Shown: one piece after another, positions 11,963 through 23,301 of the stretch
How the letters are laid out: every line of letters begins with the position of its first letter
Position numbering within the stretch: position 1 is the first letter of the stretch
Assembly (NCBI GenBank): GCA_944989445.1
Contig: CALYLW010001025.1
Coordinates: forward strand, 186,001 to 250,000
From: Ampullaceana balthica
Lineage: Eukaryota; Mollusca; Gastropoda; Lymnaeidae
Length of the DNA: 64,000 nt
Direction of reading: 5' to 3'
Position numbers and translations under genes: made by a program
Notes under the pieces: generated by a model
Databases searched by the model: none
Seen by the model: only the letters and a program-made list of their open reading frames with translations
What the model was told of the DNA's origin: nothing

Positions 11963-12600
11963 AATGTTGTTGTTGTTCGTCCGTCGTGGTCGACGATGAC
12001 CACTCTCATCATATTTGCTGGGCCGCCACATGTGTCCTCTGATGGCTTATTAACCCTATTTTGGCACGAAAAAGGCGTCCGCATGTCGGACAAGAGATGG
12101 ATCGGTCCCTTTAGGAGGATTTTGGATACGTTCCTTTCTGGCTTGACGTTTTAACTTGGCAGCCTGTTGTCTATTTGCTTCGCAGACAGCTGCGCCATTC
12201 CATATCATAGAGCGCCATCGTGCTCGGTTACTGCCTGCTGCTTCCCAGGAGTCATGTCCGATGTCCAAGGGCTTCAGAGCAGTTTTAAGTGCATCCTTGT
12301 AGCGCTTACGTGGACCTCCGCGTGCTCTATGACCTTCTGTAAGCTCACCATAGAAGAGCCTCTTGGGGAGGCGATGGTCGGGCATGCGCACTAGATGGCC
12401 CGCCCAGCGTAGTTGGCTTTGCATGAGGATAGTGTGGATGCTGGGGAGTCCTGACCTGGCTAATATTTCGGTGTCTGGAACTTTTTCCTGCCATTCCTGC
12501 CTGTGGATAATACCCAATCTTGCAATGGCATCTTGACGCACTTCACATTGCTCGAATGAGCTGAACTTATGGCAAACACCTGTATCTCAGGTGACAATAA
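11963..12600 (-). mobile_element. RTE-type non-LTR retrotransposon, 3' (C-terminal) fragment
   Basis: The minus-strand frame 12541-12056 encodes the post-RT C-terminal segment typical of RTE-like endonuclease/reverse transcriptase polyproteins: RQDAIARLGIIHRQEWQEK, LRWAGHLVRMPDHRLPKRLF + YGEL, and RARGGPRKRYKDALKTALK. The RT catalytic domain is absent, so this is 5'-truncated. The same kind of segment follows the RT fragment at 62 kb. Confidence 0.85.
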
Positions 12601-13315
12601 AATATTCAAAAATTGTGAATAATTTCCACATTGGGCTGTAAAGTTGTTTACCTATTTGTGAAATTTATTGTTACTGTTTCCTCAACAATTGTATTCGAGG
12701 TAATCGAAAAAAAAATTATTGTATTTTTCTTAGAAGTGTGAGCTCTCATTGCGAAATGTAATTTGTACGACTCGGCTATTACAGGGACATAGCAAACAGA
12801 TATAAAAATTTAACATTTTAAAAAAATGGGTAAATAAAAATATGTTTAAAAATGATTTTTTTTTAAACTGGCTTTTATTCCAATGAACTAAAAAGACAAA
12901 ATAAAGTTTGTCATGTCCACAAAAATAAAAGCATGACCACCAAGAATATTGGTTGTCGATATTAAAATCCTGCATGTTTTCAGGATTGTTCAGTAGAAGT
13001 CATCTTTCCAAAGATTTGTCGAACAAGTAATATGTTCTTGTGTACTCTCAATAATTGTGTTTTTAGAGACACACTGTATATGCTTGACACATGCCGCATG
13101 GTTGTATGTTGAAAGCCATTGACACATATTTCTTATAGCTATGAGTCCACATGGTGTTTCATAACTAGTACCCGTACCATTGATTTTCCATACTTGGCGT
13201 CCACGTTTTTATTTTTGTAGACATGAAAAAAATAATTTTGTCCTTTTTTGGTGCTTGTTTGAGGTATGTAATTCAAATTCACGGTTTGTTATTGTTTTTT
13301 TAAATCCTTTATATT
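12601..13315. other. Non-coding, nothing recognised
   Basis: AT-rich sequence without gene or repeat signature. Confidence 0.45.
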
Positions 13316-13800
13316 AACTCGTGGTGTCTGCGGCGGACCTTGCTTGCTTGCTTGCTTGTCGCCAAAACTTTTGATCGATTTTTAACCCACTTGCTCGCAA
13401 GATAGCGAGCTGAAATTTTGCAGGCAGTTTCGTACCGATGATAAAAACAACGTATCAAAATTTCAGATCGATCGCATGTACCGTAATTAAATTATTGATT
13501 TTTTAGATTATTTTATTTATTCCTATGTATCATGCTATTTTTTGAGATAGAGCGTCGCGGTGCGTATTATATTGAACAACCTTTCTGTCGCGCAATAAGG
13601 TGCGTATTTTATTGACAGCTCTTTTTATAAACATATTCCTGATCGGTGCGCATTATATTAAACACGTTTTACGACACAACTGCAATTTTGTATTTCTGGA
13701 TGGTCTGGCGCTGCGTATTATAATGAACATTCTTTTAGTTACTTCTCGTACATAAAGGATTTATAGTCAAAAACTTGGTTTTTTACGGGTTGTTTTTATT
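13316..13800 (-). mobile_element. Long variant of the hairpin-core element, copy 1
   Basis: Runs from CTTTATATTAACTCGTGGTG to TAAAGGATTTATAGTCAAAA. Contains the conserved core in reverse (AAATTTCAGATCGATCG, then CCGTAATTAAATTA) and several GTGCGTATTATATTGAAC-like segments. A close copy is at 45975-46470. Confidence 0.65.
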
Positions 13801-14300
13801 CCACGTGAGTTTGAGTTGACGCTTAGACGTCGACCGTCGTGCCGACACCCCCTCACGACCCATCCCCCGTTAAAAGACAGGGGACATCACTCGGTGTCAG
13901 TCCGTAAATATTTGTGGCGTTGAAACATAATCAATACTTTTAATTATGACTAAAATATAAGGGATTTATAGTAGAAAACTTTGTTTTTACGGGTTTGTTT
14001 TATTACCTCTATTTTTTTATACCACACACCTCATAAGCGCCCGCCCAACGTTTTATACCACGGTGATGTGTTCACGTGGTGAACTCATGGATGTCAACAA
14101 AGCAGACGGGTACCGATGTTTATATAAAGATAAACTAAAATGCAATAATTTAAATACGGTACATTCGATCGATCTTAAATTTTAATACAATGCATTGTCA
14201 TCCATGATCTATCTGTGGTACAATTTTGAGATCTCTAGGACCATCAAAAATGGTTTAATTTTACGTTTCAAGATTTCAAGGATGGATACAACATACAAAC
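13801..14300 (+). mobile_element. Hairpin-core element fragments
   Basis: Contains GATAAACTAAAATGCAATAA, ATTCGATCGATCTTAAATTT and TGGTACAATTTTGAGATCTC, the same series found at 22.7-24.4 kb. Boundaries unclear. Confidence 0.5.
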
Positions 14301-14609
14301 AGTGTGACTTAAATAAAAGCGTGTAATAAAAACATTGAGAACAGAATTTTCTGTTAGTAATCTTAACGAAAATGAAAATTCAATTAAAAACAAAACTTTA
14401 TACACACGCACACACATACTAAACTTATAAAATGCTAAAACGCACTTTAAATCAAATTTTTAGAACCACGAATGAAAAAATAAACAGAGTAACAACGGTC
14501 CACTAGTATTATTTGTGTGTTTTATTTTACTTTAACAATATAATCAACATGAAATTTCCCGAATGACCCCGACCAAATGATACCAATTGAGGACCACTGC
14601 TTGGGTAAT

Positions 14610-14813
14610 GTGGCGCGATGGTCTAAGTGGTAGCGCACTGGACTATCGATCCGAGGCATATCCCGAGTCGCGGGTTCGAGCCCAGGTACTGGCAAGGCCC
14701 CTGGGGCATTGTGCTGGCCACACATTAGTTAGTGGTGGATAAAAACTTGTGAATGCTCCATCACTTGCCCCATAGTCCGTCATGGACTGGAAGGGGTGAC
14801 ATTTTCATTCATT
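14610..14813 (+). mobile_element. tRNA-derived SINE with 9-bp target-site duplication
   Basis: The head has a pol III A box (TGGTCTAAGTGG) and B box (GGTTCGAGCCC) in tRNA-like spacing. The body includes GGGCATTGTGCTGGCCACAC, AAAAACTTGTGAATGCTCC and TTGCCCCATAGTCCGTCATG; the tail ends CATTTTCATTCATTT. TTGGGTAAT is repeated exactly on both sides (14601-14609 and 14814-14822). A second, older copy lies at 47940-48130 on the minus strand. Confidence 0.9.
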
Positions 14814-14829
14814 TTGGGTAATAATCATT

Positions 14830-15282
14830 TTCTTTTAATTATTTTTTTTAATCGAAAAACAATAACATGTTATAAGAAGAGATTAAAATATGCGGGGATA
14901 AAGCGGTGCTCCTGATTTATTCCAACCGGACAGCTATGAATCAACGCACGAACAAGGAACAAGTCGCGACAAGGAGGTTCTATAAGAGACTCATTGATGT
15001 TTCATGACGGGATACGATACGTCATGTGACACCTTTCATTAGGATACTGCTGTATTAGGGACAGTAAAATAGCCATTGGTTTTCATTGTAAATCAATATT
15101 TGAATTATTAATAATCAATATTTGGAGCAATGTTTGCATACGAAGCTGTTGGTGATACTAGTGCTATTTCATCACCATATAAAATAAATTGATAATGTAT
15201 TGATTGTTTAATGAATACTATTGATGTGAAGAATGGAAGAAATGTGGGTATGGCCCTTGTTGTAACATGGTTTACTGATGTC
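14830..15282. other. Non-coding, nothing recognised
   Basis: AT-rich, precedes the 50-bp array; no gene. Confidence 0.45.
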
Positions 15283-16085
15283 CATGCTCTTGTAGTGTTG
15301 TCATTGTTATTGATTGACTCATATCTATACGCATGCTCTTGTAGTGTTGTCATTGTCATTGATTGACTCATTTCCAATACTCATGCTCTTGTAGTGTTGT
15401 CATAGTTATTGATTGACTCATATCCAATACGCATGCTCTTGTAGTGTTGCCATTGTTATTGATTGACTCATATCCAATATGCATGCTCGTGTAGTGTTGT
15501 CATTGTTATTGATTGACTCATATTCAATATGCATGCTCTTGTAGTGTTGTCATTGTCATTGATTGACTCATTTCCAATACTCATGCTCTTGTAGTGTTGT
15601 CATTGTTATTGATTGACTCATATCCAATACTCATGCTCTTGTAGTGTTGTCATTGTCATTGATTGACTCATTTCCAATATGCATGCTCGTGTAGTGTTTT
15701 CATAGTTATTGATTGATTCATATCCAATATGCATGCTCTTGTAGTGTTGTCATTGTTATTGATTGACTCACATTCAATATGCATGCTCTTGTAGTGTTGT
15801 CATTGTCATTGATTGACTCATTTCCAATATGCATGCTCTTGTAGTGTTGTCATTGTCATTGATTGACTCATATCCAATACTCATGCTCTTGTAGTGTTGT
15901 CATTGTTATTGATTGACTCATATCCAAAATGCATGCTCTTGTAGTGTTGTCATAGTTATTGATTGACTCATTTCCAATATGCATGCTCTTGTAGTGTTGT
16001 CATTGTTATTGATTGACTCATATCCAAAATGCATGCTCTTGTAGTGTTGTCATAGTTATTGATGATTGACTCATTTCCAGTAGAC
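15283..16085 (+). repeat. 50-bp minisatellite, about 16 copies
   Basis: Unit GCATGCTCTTGTAGTGTTGT + CATTGTTATTGATTGACTCATATCCAATAT, with many shared point variants, so older than the 7.8-kb array. Non-coding. Confidence 0.95.
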
Positions 16086-16489
16086 ATGCTTGTGTATGTA
16101 GCTTGGAAGACTGAGATTTGTATTAAGTGATGATTTGTATAAAAAGAGAGAGCAATGGAGATTCATGTAAATCGTTATAAAGACATCAGACTCGAATCTC
16201 GACTTCCGGTAAACTGTTAGAAGTCTTCAATGACATCATTCCTATAGGCCTTACATTTAATTCAGCGCACCGATAACCCATGAACAAGCAACTCATAAGT
16301 AAATGGAAGATGGAACATTCTTCAAAAGAATAATTCCATAATTGTTACTTTAACTGTTAAAAAAAATACTGTAATCAAAAAGTTGTTTTAAATTTCATGA
16401 TTTTGTTTGAGTTGCTCATACGTATCGGCTCTGATCTGTTGTCAAGACATCAGTAAAAGATTTCTGAGAGGAAGAGTTCTGGATAATGT
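16086..16489. other. Region upstream of the FReD pseudogene
   Basis: No gene; probably the decayed 5' flank of the duplicated gene. Confidence 0.4.
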
Positions 16490-16564
16490 TTAAAAATGTT
16501 CAAAGTTTTATTTGTGAATACTTTTTCTGTTTGCCTCTCTCGTGTTGCGCTGGGTTCGAAGTTT

Positions 16565-16936
16565 ATCAAAGGTTGTTTATCAAACTTGTTAAAGAGACAA
16601 GACATAGGTTGTTTATCAAACTTGTTAAAGGGACAAGACATAGGTTGTTTATCAAACTTGTTAAAGAGACAAGACATAGGTTGTTTATCAAACTTGTTAA
16701 AGAGACAAGACATAGGTTGTTTATCAAACTTGTTAAAGAGACAAGACATAGGTTGTTTATCAAACTTGTTAAAGAGACAAGACATAGGTTGTTTATCAAA
16801 CTTGTTAAAGAGACAAGACATAGGTTGTTTATCAAACTTGTTAAAGAGACAAGACATAGGTTGTTTATCAAACTTGTTAAAGAGACAAGACATAGGTTGT
16901 TTATCAAACTTGTTAAAGAGACAAGACATAGGTTGT
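16565..16936 (+). repeat. 36-bp minisatellite in FReD pseudogene
   Basis: About 10 copies of a 36-bp unit (GTTGTTTATCAAACTTGTTA + AAGAGACAAGACATAG). It corresponds to codons for GCLSNLLKRQDI; the paralogue has one copy (GSLSNKSVRLDM). In-frame length, so this expansion alone would not have broken the gene. Confidence 0.95.
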
Positions 16937-17212
16937 TTGAAGTACGTTGGTGTTATGTCCAATGCAATCTTAGATTTTACTCGAGGATAAGTGTGAATGT
17001 TTTTGTATAGACGATGACCTCAGATGTTACATCTATTTTCACTGTAAGCTACTTGCTAATTCGTCACATACGTTGACCTACTTTCAGAGGTTAATGATAC
17101 CAGAAGATTGTCTGAATGCCGGAACCTGGTGACCTGAATCTCAGACCTGCAAGTGTTCTTGTGGAGCAGTCGGTTTCCGCTGTGAAAGATTTGCGAGAAC
17201 TGCAGAGAACTT

Positions 17213-17470
17213 TATGAAATGGGCTACCAGAGAACTCTATCAAATGGGCTACCAGAAAACTCTATCAAATGGGCTACCAGAGAACTTTATCAAATGGGCT
17301 ACTAGAGAACTTTATCAAATGGGCTACCAGAGAACTCTATCAAATGGGCTACAAGAGAACTCTATCAAATGGGCTACCAGAGAACCCTATCAAATGGGCT
17401 ACTAGAGAACTCTATCAAATGGGCTACCAGAGAACTCTATCAAATGGGCTACCAGAGAAATCTATCAAAT
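17213..17470 (+). repeat. 25-bp minisatellite in FReD pseudogene
   Basis: About 10 copies of AACTCTATCAAATGGGCTAC + CAGAG. Seeded from the codons for RELFEMGY of the FReD start, single copy in the paralogue at ~7198. Confidence 0.95.
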
Positions 17471-17862
17471 AGGCTGCCCACGGGGTGGCAGAAGCCATTA
17501 CATCATCCAGCCAGCGGGTCTGAAGCCTTTTTCAACACTATGTGACAATCAGGACCGATGTTTACCTTGCCTCATGCGATCTTAGTTTCAACCGTTCTTT
17601 CGTCAATGGGTTCTATTACAAAACCTATTAATATTGGATTGGATTGGAGAAGATGTACATTCTTAACACAATCGGAACGCTCTCACAGCTTAGTCTCTAC
17701 GTTGTGTTCAATACAATCGGTTTGATAGAGTACTATTACAGTGGAGTGATGATTGGAGATGCAAGCAACAGTTACTCTTTCAACTACCCAAACGTAATTA
17801 TTTACGTTTCCTGGCAAAGTGCAAACAAGGCGATCGTCTCAGATTGTTTCCAGAAAGTGGAT

Positions 17863-17955
17863 GACCCACGCCATTTTCAGCCTACGACCCGCGCCATTTT
17901 CAACCTACGTCCCACGCCATTTTTAACCTACGACCCACGCCATTTTCAGCTCACG
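17863..17955 (+). repeat. 23-bp repeat, 4 copies, in FReD pseudogene
   Basis: Four units at 17863, 17886, 17909 and 17932 based on GACCCACGCCATTTTCAGCC + TAC. The intact paralogue has one such segment (CCCACGCCATTTTCAGCCTA near 7640). Frame-shifting. Confidence 0.9.
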
Positions 17956-18185
17956 ACCCATACAAAGATGCCGAACAGTTGGAAAACTGCGCTAAAAACT
18001 CGGGAGCTGGTTGGTTGTTCTTGACATGTGACCCTGACCCAGTCTGCAATCCTTTGGGTGTTCCTATCACGCCGGAGACAGTCAACATAACGCGAGAACA
18101 CATGATGTTCAGAGGTCTGGACTTGAAAGTTTTAGCCAGCCAGTTTCAGTATGTCAGAATGTTCTTTTTCGAACCAGTTCAATGA

Positions 18186-18670
18186 AAATTATATTTGACT
18201 GCATCCAAATTTGGGATTACTTTTTAAATATCCAACTTGTAATAGTGATAAATAAATTGCACCACATTTGTATTGATAAAACTACCGTATATACTCGTTC
18301 TATTGCCCGTTCGTTGATAAGCCGACCCCCCTCTCTCTTTTGGGAGAGAATAGTGTAAAAACAACCGCGCGACACACTAGCATAAACATTTACAGACTGA
18401 ACGTGACTGAATTCCCCTTGCTGTAAAACATGGGGATGGGGTCATCGATTGCTGGAGTGAACTACAATGGCCCGTGGAGATCAACAATACCAGACGGCTA
18501 CATAGAGATACATAGAGATAAACAAAAAATGCATTAATTTAATTACGGTACATTCGATCGATCTGAAATTTTGATACAATGCATTTTGTTATATGACAAA
18601 AGTCTATGTACTAAATTTCAGCTCGATAGAATCACGGGAAGTGGGTCATTTTTAAATCCCTTATATTAAC
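18186..18670. mobile_element. MITE-like motif followed by a hairpin-core element
   Basis: 18290-18360 repeats the TATACTCGTTCTATTGCCCG motif of 5.75 kb. 18400-18670 contains the hairpin core (TTCGATCGATCTGAAATTTT, then AAATTTCAGCTCGATAGAAT) and ends at AAATCCCTTATATTAACTTC, the terminal motif of that family. Confidence 0.55.
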
Positions 18671-19574
18671 TTCACCGCCGTCTCTCTCTCTCTGTCTCTC
18701 TGTCTGTCGTTCGTCCTCGGGCGTGCGGAAAAACAAAAGTCAACCAATGAACAGCGGTCAAACTTTTTAAGGCGACGGTCGATTCAATGTAACGTGAAAC
18801 GTCCAATGGACGAAAACAAAGAAAACTTTCAGACTCAGTGCAAGCGTTGAAATTGCCACTAGGACATTTTTCTTTTTTCACTTTTGTTTTTCGCATTAAG
18901 TATTTTCGCGCCGCACAGATCCCCATGTATTTCATCGCAGTTTACCCCCACCCCCTCCCTGACGTCTGGCATACGTTTATAACAAAACTTTAAAATTTTT
19001 AATAATAAAAACAACAAAAATTTTAATAGAAAATTGAATACGTTCATCAAATTTTTAAAGAAAGTAATACGTCGAAATTTTATATCGCTTCTCGAAGAAT
19101 AGGTCTTAACTCAATTTATAGTAAATAAATATTATACATTCTTTTGAAGCCTTGGTAAACGAAAATATAGACGAAAGTGAACGAGAAGAATGTTTTTAAA
19201 AACTATTTTTAAAGTAAGAGTTTCTATAGCAGTTCACTTTAAAAGTTTTAAAAATAATTTAACACTTTCTTAAACCTCATTGCATAAATTATCATAAAGA
19301 AACACTTTTCATAAGTGAAAATGCTTGCCAAATGTAAAAGATAAAAAAATAATAATAATTTGGTATTAAAATTATATTCTTTATTCTTCTTATTAATTTT
19401 TTTTATAAATCTTTTCGCAAAGACTTTATTTAATTGTAATTGCAATTTTATTGTCATGCTTTTAGAATAAAACAAAAATCATTTCCATATTAGAAAAACG
19501 CAAAGAACGGCTCGAGATGGCGAAAATAGGATTTGATTTTAAATGGGAATTCTGAGCCAAGTCTCTGATAATAA

Positions 19575-19982
19575 ATCATACAGAATGGAACTGCGATAAA
19601 GCTTTTAAATAAATTACAAAATACAAAAACAAATTTGTGCAATGAAAACACTAAATTTAAGCTTTATTTTAAACTAAAACGATAATAGACGTTTCGGCTA
19701 ATGCCTTCATCAGTACAATAACATAAAAATAGGTACTTACATAAGTAATATTTAAATTCTTAAAACATATTATATCATAAAATAATTTAAAATATTTATG
19801 TAAAATAAAAAGAAAGGAAAAACAAAAACAAATAAGGACACAGGATATAGGAAAAAAGGAGGAAGTATCTAAAGCTACAGTGAAAACCAAACGGGAAAAG
19901 ATTCTGCAGTTAGGTAAGGTTATGAATTTGGTTAATTCCATACGGAGCCAACGTACCAAGTTTGTTTGTGTATTTTGTATTT
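19575..19982 (-). mobile_element. Inserted element with 13-bp target-site duplication and hammerhead-like motif
   Basis: TCTCTGATAATAA occurs exactly at 19562-19574 and 19983-19995; segment B has the unoccupied site (TCTCGGATAATA near 27684). The minus strand carries CTGATGAAGGCATTAGCC + GAAAC, the conserved core of a hammerhead ribozyme; such motifs are known from Penelope-like elements. No RT coding is visible. A diverged relative with the same ends and a broken motif is at 48590-48975. Confidence 0.7.
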
Positions 19983-20460
19983 TCTCTGATAATAAGATGG
20001 CCTAATTATTGTCATTTTACCAGGGCAAACTTCCGGTTCGAGGAGCCTGCAGCCTCGATTTGATCTCTGTTAATGCGATCTTTTTATGCTTGTGTGCATG
20101 TATCATTGTATGTTTATTTGATTATTGAAAACGTAAGTTAAAAATATATATATAAGCTGCAATCAGGCAAGGAAAAGTAAAGGATTAGATAAAATTAGGA
20201 ACTCTCCTAATTTTCATTGCTGCCTCAAACTTTATCTACAAAAACGCTGTCTTGACATGACTTATAAAAAAGCTATTTAAAATAAAAAGTGTGATGATGA
20301 TAAATAACAGGAGATGCAAAAAGTGCATCTAAAGATAGGACTTTATTTTCTTTATGCTGACGTCACTTTCAGTAGACTTGCAATCATCAACACTGAAACA
20401 TGCAACACAACATCACGTGACCCGAGACATCCTACGCCATTTTTGGATGATCCGAATGCT

Positions 20461-20580
20461 GGGGTCACCACTGTTGAGGCTTCGAGTGTTGTGGTCGCCA
20501 CTGTTAATGCTTCGAGTGTTGTGGTCGCCACTGTTAATGCTTCTAGTGTTGTGGTCGACACTGTTGATGCTGTGGGGACA
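20461..20580 (+). repeat. 30-bp repeat, 4 copies (segment A only)
   Basis: Units of GGTCGCCACTGTTAATGCTT + CGAGTGTTGT. Segment B has a single degenerate equivalent near 28350-28400. Confidence 0.88.
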
Positions 20581-20669
20581 GAAAAACATGGAATTGGGAA
20601 ACTAAATGAAACAATATTTGGTTATAAATTATATACTTTTGAAATTGAAGTGCTTTAGGAACCGTTTAG

Positions 20670-20760
20670 TCCACGCTCCTGAGTCACCAACTTCGAGCTT
20701 GAGGTAAACATCTCAACTCACCAACTTCGAGCTTGAGGCAAACATCTCAACTCACTTACT
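20670..20760 (+). repeat. 39-bp duplication (segment A)
   Basis: ACCAACTTCGAGCTTGAGGT/C + AAACATCTCAACTC occurs twice. Homologous to the seed of the 62-bp array of segment B. Confidence 0.8.
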
Positions 20761-21232
20761 TCGGTTGTTCCTGGTGCCAAGTTTAAATGTTACCGACTTT
20801 TTTTTAACCAAACTTATCTGGTAAGTTTACTCGTTGGTTTTGATCTATGATGTAGTAATCACCAGTTATGAAGATATTAGTATTAGCTTATGATAACAAG
20901 ATCTCCTTAATTATGGATTACAATGATGTTTTGAAAATGGGGTTCAACTAAGTATTTTATTATATGTTTCACCAAGGTATACAATAGTTTTTTTTAAATA
21001 ATAGATTTTATAGTTATTAATAAAGAATTTCAATAAGTGTTTTAAGCATGGGTTAAGCTATATTTAAAATAAAGTCTTAAAGTATGCATGCTTTATTCAA
21101 AGATTATAAATTGTGTAATTCTAGTTTTAAAAATATAAGGAGTAAATAATAATATGTGTAGCTTTCGATTGACTCATGATGTTTTTACATTATTATAAAC
21201 TTTGGAATTAATCATCTTATATATTTAGAAGT

Positions 21233-21395
21233 TAATGATGATATTAATTTAGGAAATTTTGATGTTATCAACTTAGGAATCAATGATGTTATCAAATTAA
21301 AAATTAATAAAGTTATCAAATTAGGTATTAATGATGTTATCAAATTAGGTATTAATGATGTTATCAAATTAAAAATTAATAAAGTTATCAAAGCT
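21233..21395 (+). repeat. 24-bp repeat, about 7 diverged copies
   Basis: Units of GTTATCAAATTAGGTATTAA + TGAT. Segment B has a similar but shorter series at 29640-29810. Confidence 0.85.
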
Positions 21396-21469
21396 AGTAG
21401 TCATGATGTTAAAAGAACTAAGCAATGAATTGCCCACATCCTTTTCGTTCTTTTTCAAGCCTCTCTAAA

Positions 21470-22320
21470 TTAGGGTAAAGTGCCCAAAGATTGGAAATTA
21501 GCTAACGTAACTCCCCTCTTTAAGAAAGGTGATAAATCATACCCTGGTAATTACAGACCTGTATCAATTACTAGTATCCCCTGTAAATTATTAGAACAAC
21601 TAATATATAGTAGAATAGTTAACCACCTAGACAAAAATAATGGCCTATGCCCTATGTCCTATCCCCACATCAACACCGTTATTAAAAAAACACGTGAAAC
21701 ACAAATAATTAGTTTAATAGATGATCTGTCTAAAGGCTTAGACAATAATGCCCAAATAGATTTAATATTGCTAGACTTCTTAAAAAGCGTTTGACAAAGT
21801 TCACCACCTTAGTTTACTCAAAAAACTTAATTACTTTGGAATATCAGGTCCCATACATCAATGGATCCAAGACCTCCTTTTGGTTAGAGCGCAAAATGTA
21901 ATAATTAATGGCTCTAAATCATCACCAATAATGGTTAACTCAGTAGTTCCACAAGGAACTGTGTTAGGTCCCTTACTCTTTTTAATTTATATAAATGATT
22001 TACCCAACAACATCTCAGAAGGAAAAAAGTTAGGTTATTTGCTGATGATTGTATAATCTATAGAACAATTAATTCAGAACAAGATAGCAAAACCAAAAGA
22101 CTTAGATGAATTTATAAAATGGAAAACTAACTGGAGTATATCTGTCCACCCAGAAAAGTGTCAACTGTTAAGAGTAACAAAGAAAAAGAAACAAAGCAAA
22201 TCAAATAAGACATTCACGGAAAAGATCTAACCAAAACTAAAGAAGCAAAATACTAGGGAGTAATAATAAATGAGAAACTATCATGGCATCCCCATGTCAA
22301 TGAAGTTATTAATAAATAGA
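21470..22320 (+). mobile_element. Non-LTR retrotransposon reverse transcriptase (jockey/CR1-like), interrupted
   Basis: Encodes KVPKDWKLANVTPLFKKGDK, GNYRPVSITSIPCKLLEQLI, VVPQGTVLGPLLFLIYINDL and, after a frameshift, FADDCIIYR with the catalytic aspartates. Frameshifts near 21785 and 22030 and later stops show it is dead. The reading continues at 24540 and 25318 after two inserted blocks. Confidence 0.88.
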
Positions 22321-22331
22321 GGAAAATTATT

Positions 22332-22636
22332 TTTTTTAAACCACTTTTTTATAAGTAGACTAAACAGAAGAATATAATTTAAAACTTATAAGTTCAAGTA
22401 CTTTGATTTAATATGACTAAAAACGTGGGGCGTGGGCTTATGAGGTTTTACATATGCGGTTCACTCCTTCTCTCACTTATAGATCTCTATTTTGCCTTTC
22501 TAAATTATAAATATTTAATTTTTATACCAAACACCCACCCCACGTTTTTATTCATATTAAATCAAAATACTTGAATATATAAGTTTTAAATTATTTTCTT
22601 TTTAGTCCACTTATAAAAACGTGGTTTTTTAAAATA
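22332..22636. mobile_element. Fold-back element, copy 1
   Basis: Roughly 100-bp inverted arms: ACTTATAAGTTCAAGTACTT + TGATTTAATATGACTAAAAACGTGG is mirrored by CCACGTTTTTATTCATATTA + AATCAAAATACTTGAA. Outer ends read AAACCAC and GTGGTTTT. Central part has TTATGAGGTTTTACATATGC. Confidence 0.8.
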
Positions 22637-22639
22637 TAT

Positions 22640-22985
22640 TTTTTACCTCTATTTATTTTTATACCAAACACCTCATAAGCGCTCGCCCAAAGTTTTAATA
22701 CCACGGGGATGTGGTCACAGAGTGAACTCCGGTGACATGTGTATGTCAACAATAGCAGACGGATACAGGTGCTACCTAAAGATAAACTAAAAATGCATTA
22801 ATTTAATTACGGTATATTCGATCGACCTGAAATTTTGATACAATGCATTGTCATTCAAGATCTATCTGTGGTAAAATTTTGAGCTCTCTAGAACTATCAG
22901 AAGGGGTTTAATTTTACGTTTGCAAATTTGAAAAATTGGGGACAGACACGAAAGCAAGTATATTATAAATAAATAAAGGTAAAAA
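22640..22985 (+). mobile_element. Hairpin-core element
   Basis: Contains CACCTCATAAGCGCTCGCCC, GATAAACTAAAAATGCATTA, TTCGATCGACCTGAAATTTT and a diverged 3' half. Same order as at 23.4 kb. Confidence 0.6.
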
Positions 22986-22989
22986 AATG

Positions 22990-23301
22990 ATTTTTAAAAA
23001 CCACGTTTTTACAAGCGGACTAAAAAGAAGAAAATAATTTAAAACTGGTAAGTTCAAGAATTGTGATTTAATGTGACTAAAAACGTGGGGCGGGCGCTTA
23101 TGAGGTTTAACATATGCGGCTCACTCATACTCTCACTTATAGATCTCTCTTTTGCCTTCTAAATTAGAAATCTTTAATTTTTATACCAAACACCCGCCCC
23201 ACGTTTTTAGTAATATTAAATCAAAGTACTTGAACTTACCAGTTTTAAATTATTTTCTTCTTTTTAGTCCGCTTGTAAAAACGTGGTTTTTAAAACTCAT
23301 T
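22990..23301. mobile_element. Fold-back element, copy 2
   Basis: Same inverted arms as copy 1: AAACCACGTTTTTACAAGCG on the left and CGCTTGTAAAAACGTGGTTT on the right, an exact complement. Confidence 0.85.

Larger units (their letters stand above)
16490..18185 (+). pseudogene. Decayed paralogue of the PAN/EGF/FReD gene
   Basis: Collinear with the gene at 6.8-8.7 kb: a signal-like start, KFIKGCLSNLLKRQDIGCLK, CIDDDLRCYIYFHCKLLANS, DCLNAGTW, CKCSCGAVGFRCERFA, WIGLEKMYILNTIGTLSQL, VMIGDASNSYS, NCAKNSGAGWLFLTCDPDP and a complete C-terminus ending FFFEPVQ at 18185. Frameshifts (near 16970, 17200, 17575 and in the 23-bp array) and an in-frame stop after NAGTW break it. Four separate tandem expansions lie inside the former coding sequence. 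Same strand as the first copy, about 10 kb away, so probably a tandem gene duplication. Confidence 0.85.
18680..21420 (+). repeat. Segment A of a duplicated pair (partner at 26.0-29.8 kb)
   Basis: Collinear with segment B. Shared blocks include CAATGAACAGCGGTCAAACT, GGGAATTCTGAGCCA, ACTTCCGG ... AGGAGCCTGCAGCCTCGATT, AAGCTGCAATCAGGCAAGG (A lacks the leading AG), CACGTGACCCGAGACATCC and GTTATCAAAGCTAGTA. Each copy carries insertions and tandem arrays the other lacks. Could be a segmental duplication or two copies of a long dispersed repeat. No gene is recognised in it; an ORF at 20314-20658 is not conserved in B. Confidence 0.8.

Noticed and set aside
11290..12093. 267-aa repetitive protein (VITWVLFHNERGIY)
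   Set aside because: 42-bp array reading through into a retroelement; no independent evidence of coding.
14612..14690. Functional tRNA gene
   Set aside because: A and B boxes are present but the sequence continues into a SINE body with a TSD, and a clean cloverleaf was not found.
20314..20658. 114-aa ORF in segment A
   Set aside because: Runs through a 30-bp array and is interrupted in segment B; no recognisable domain.
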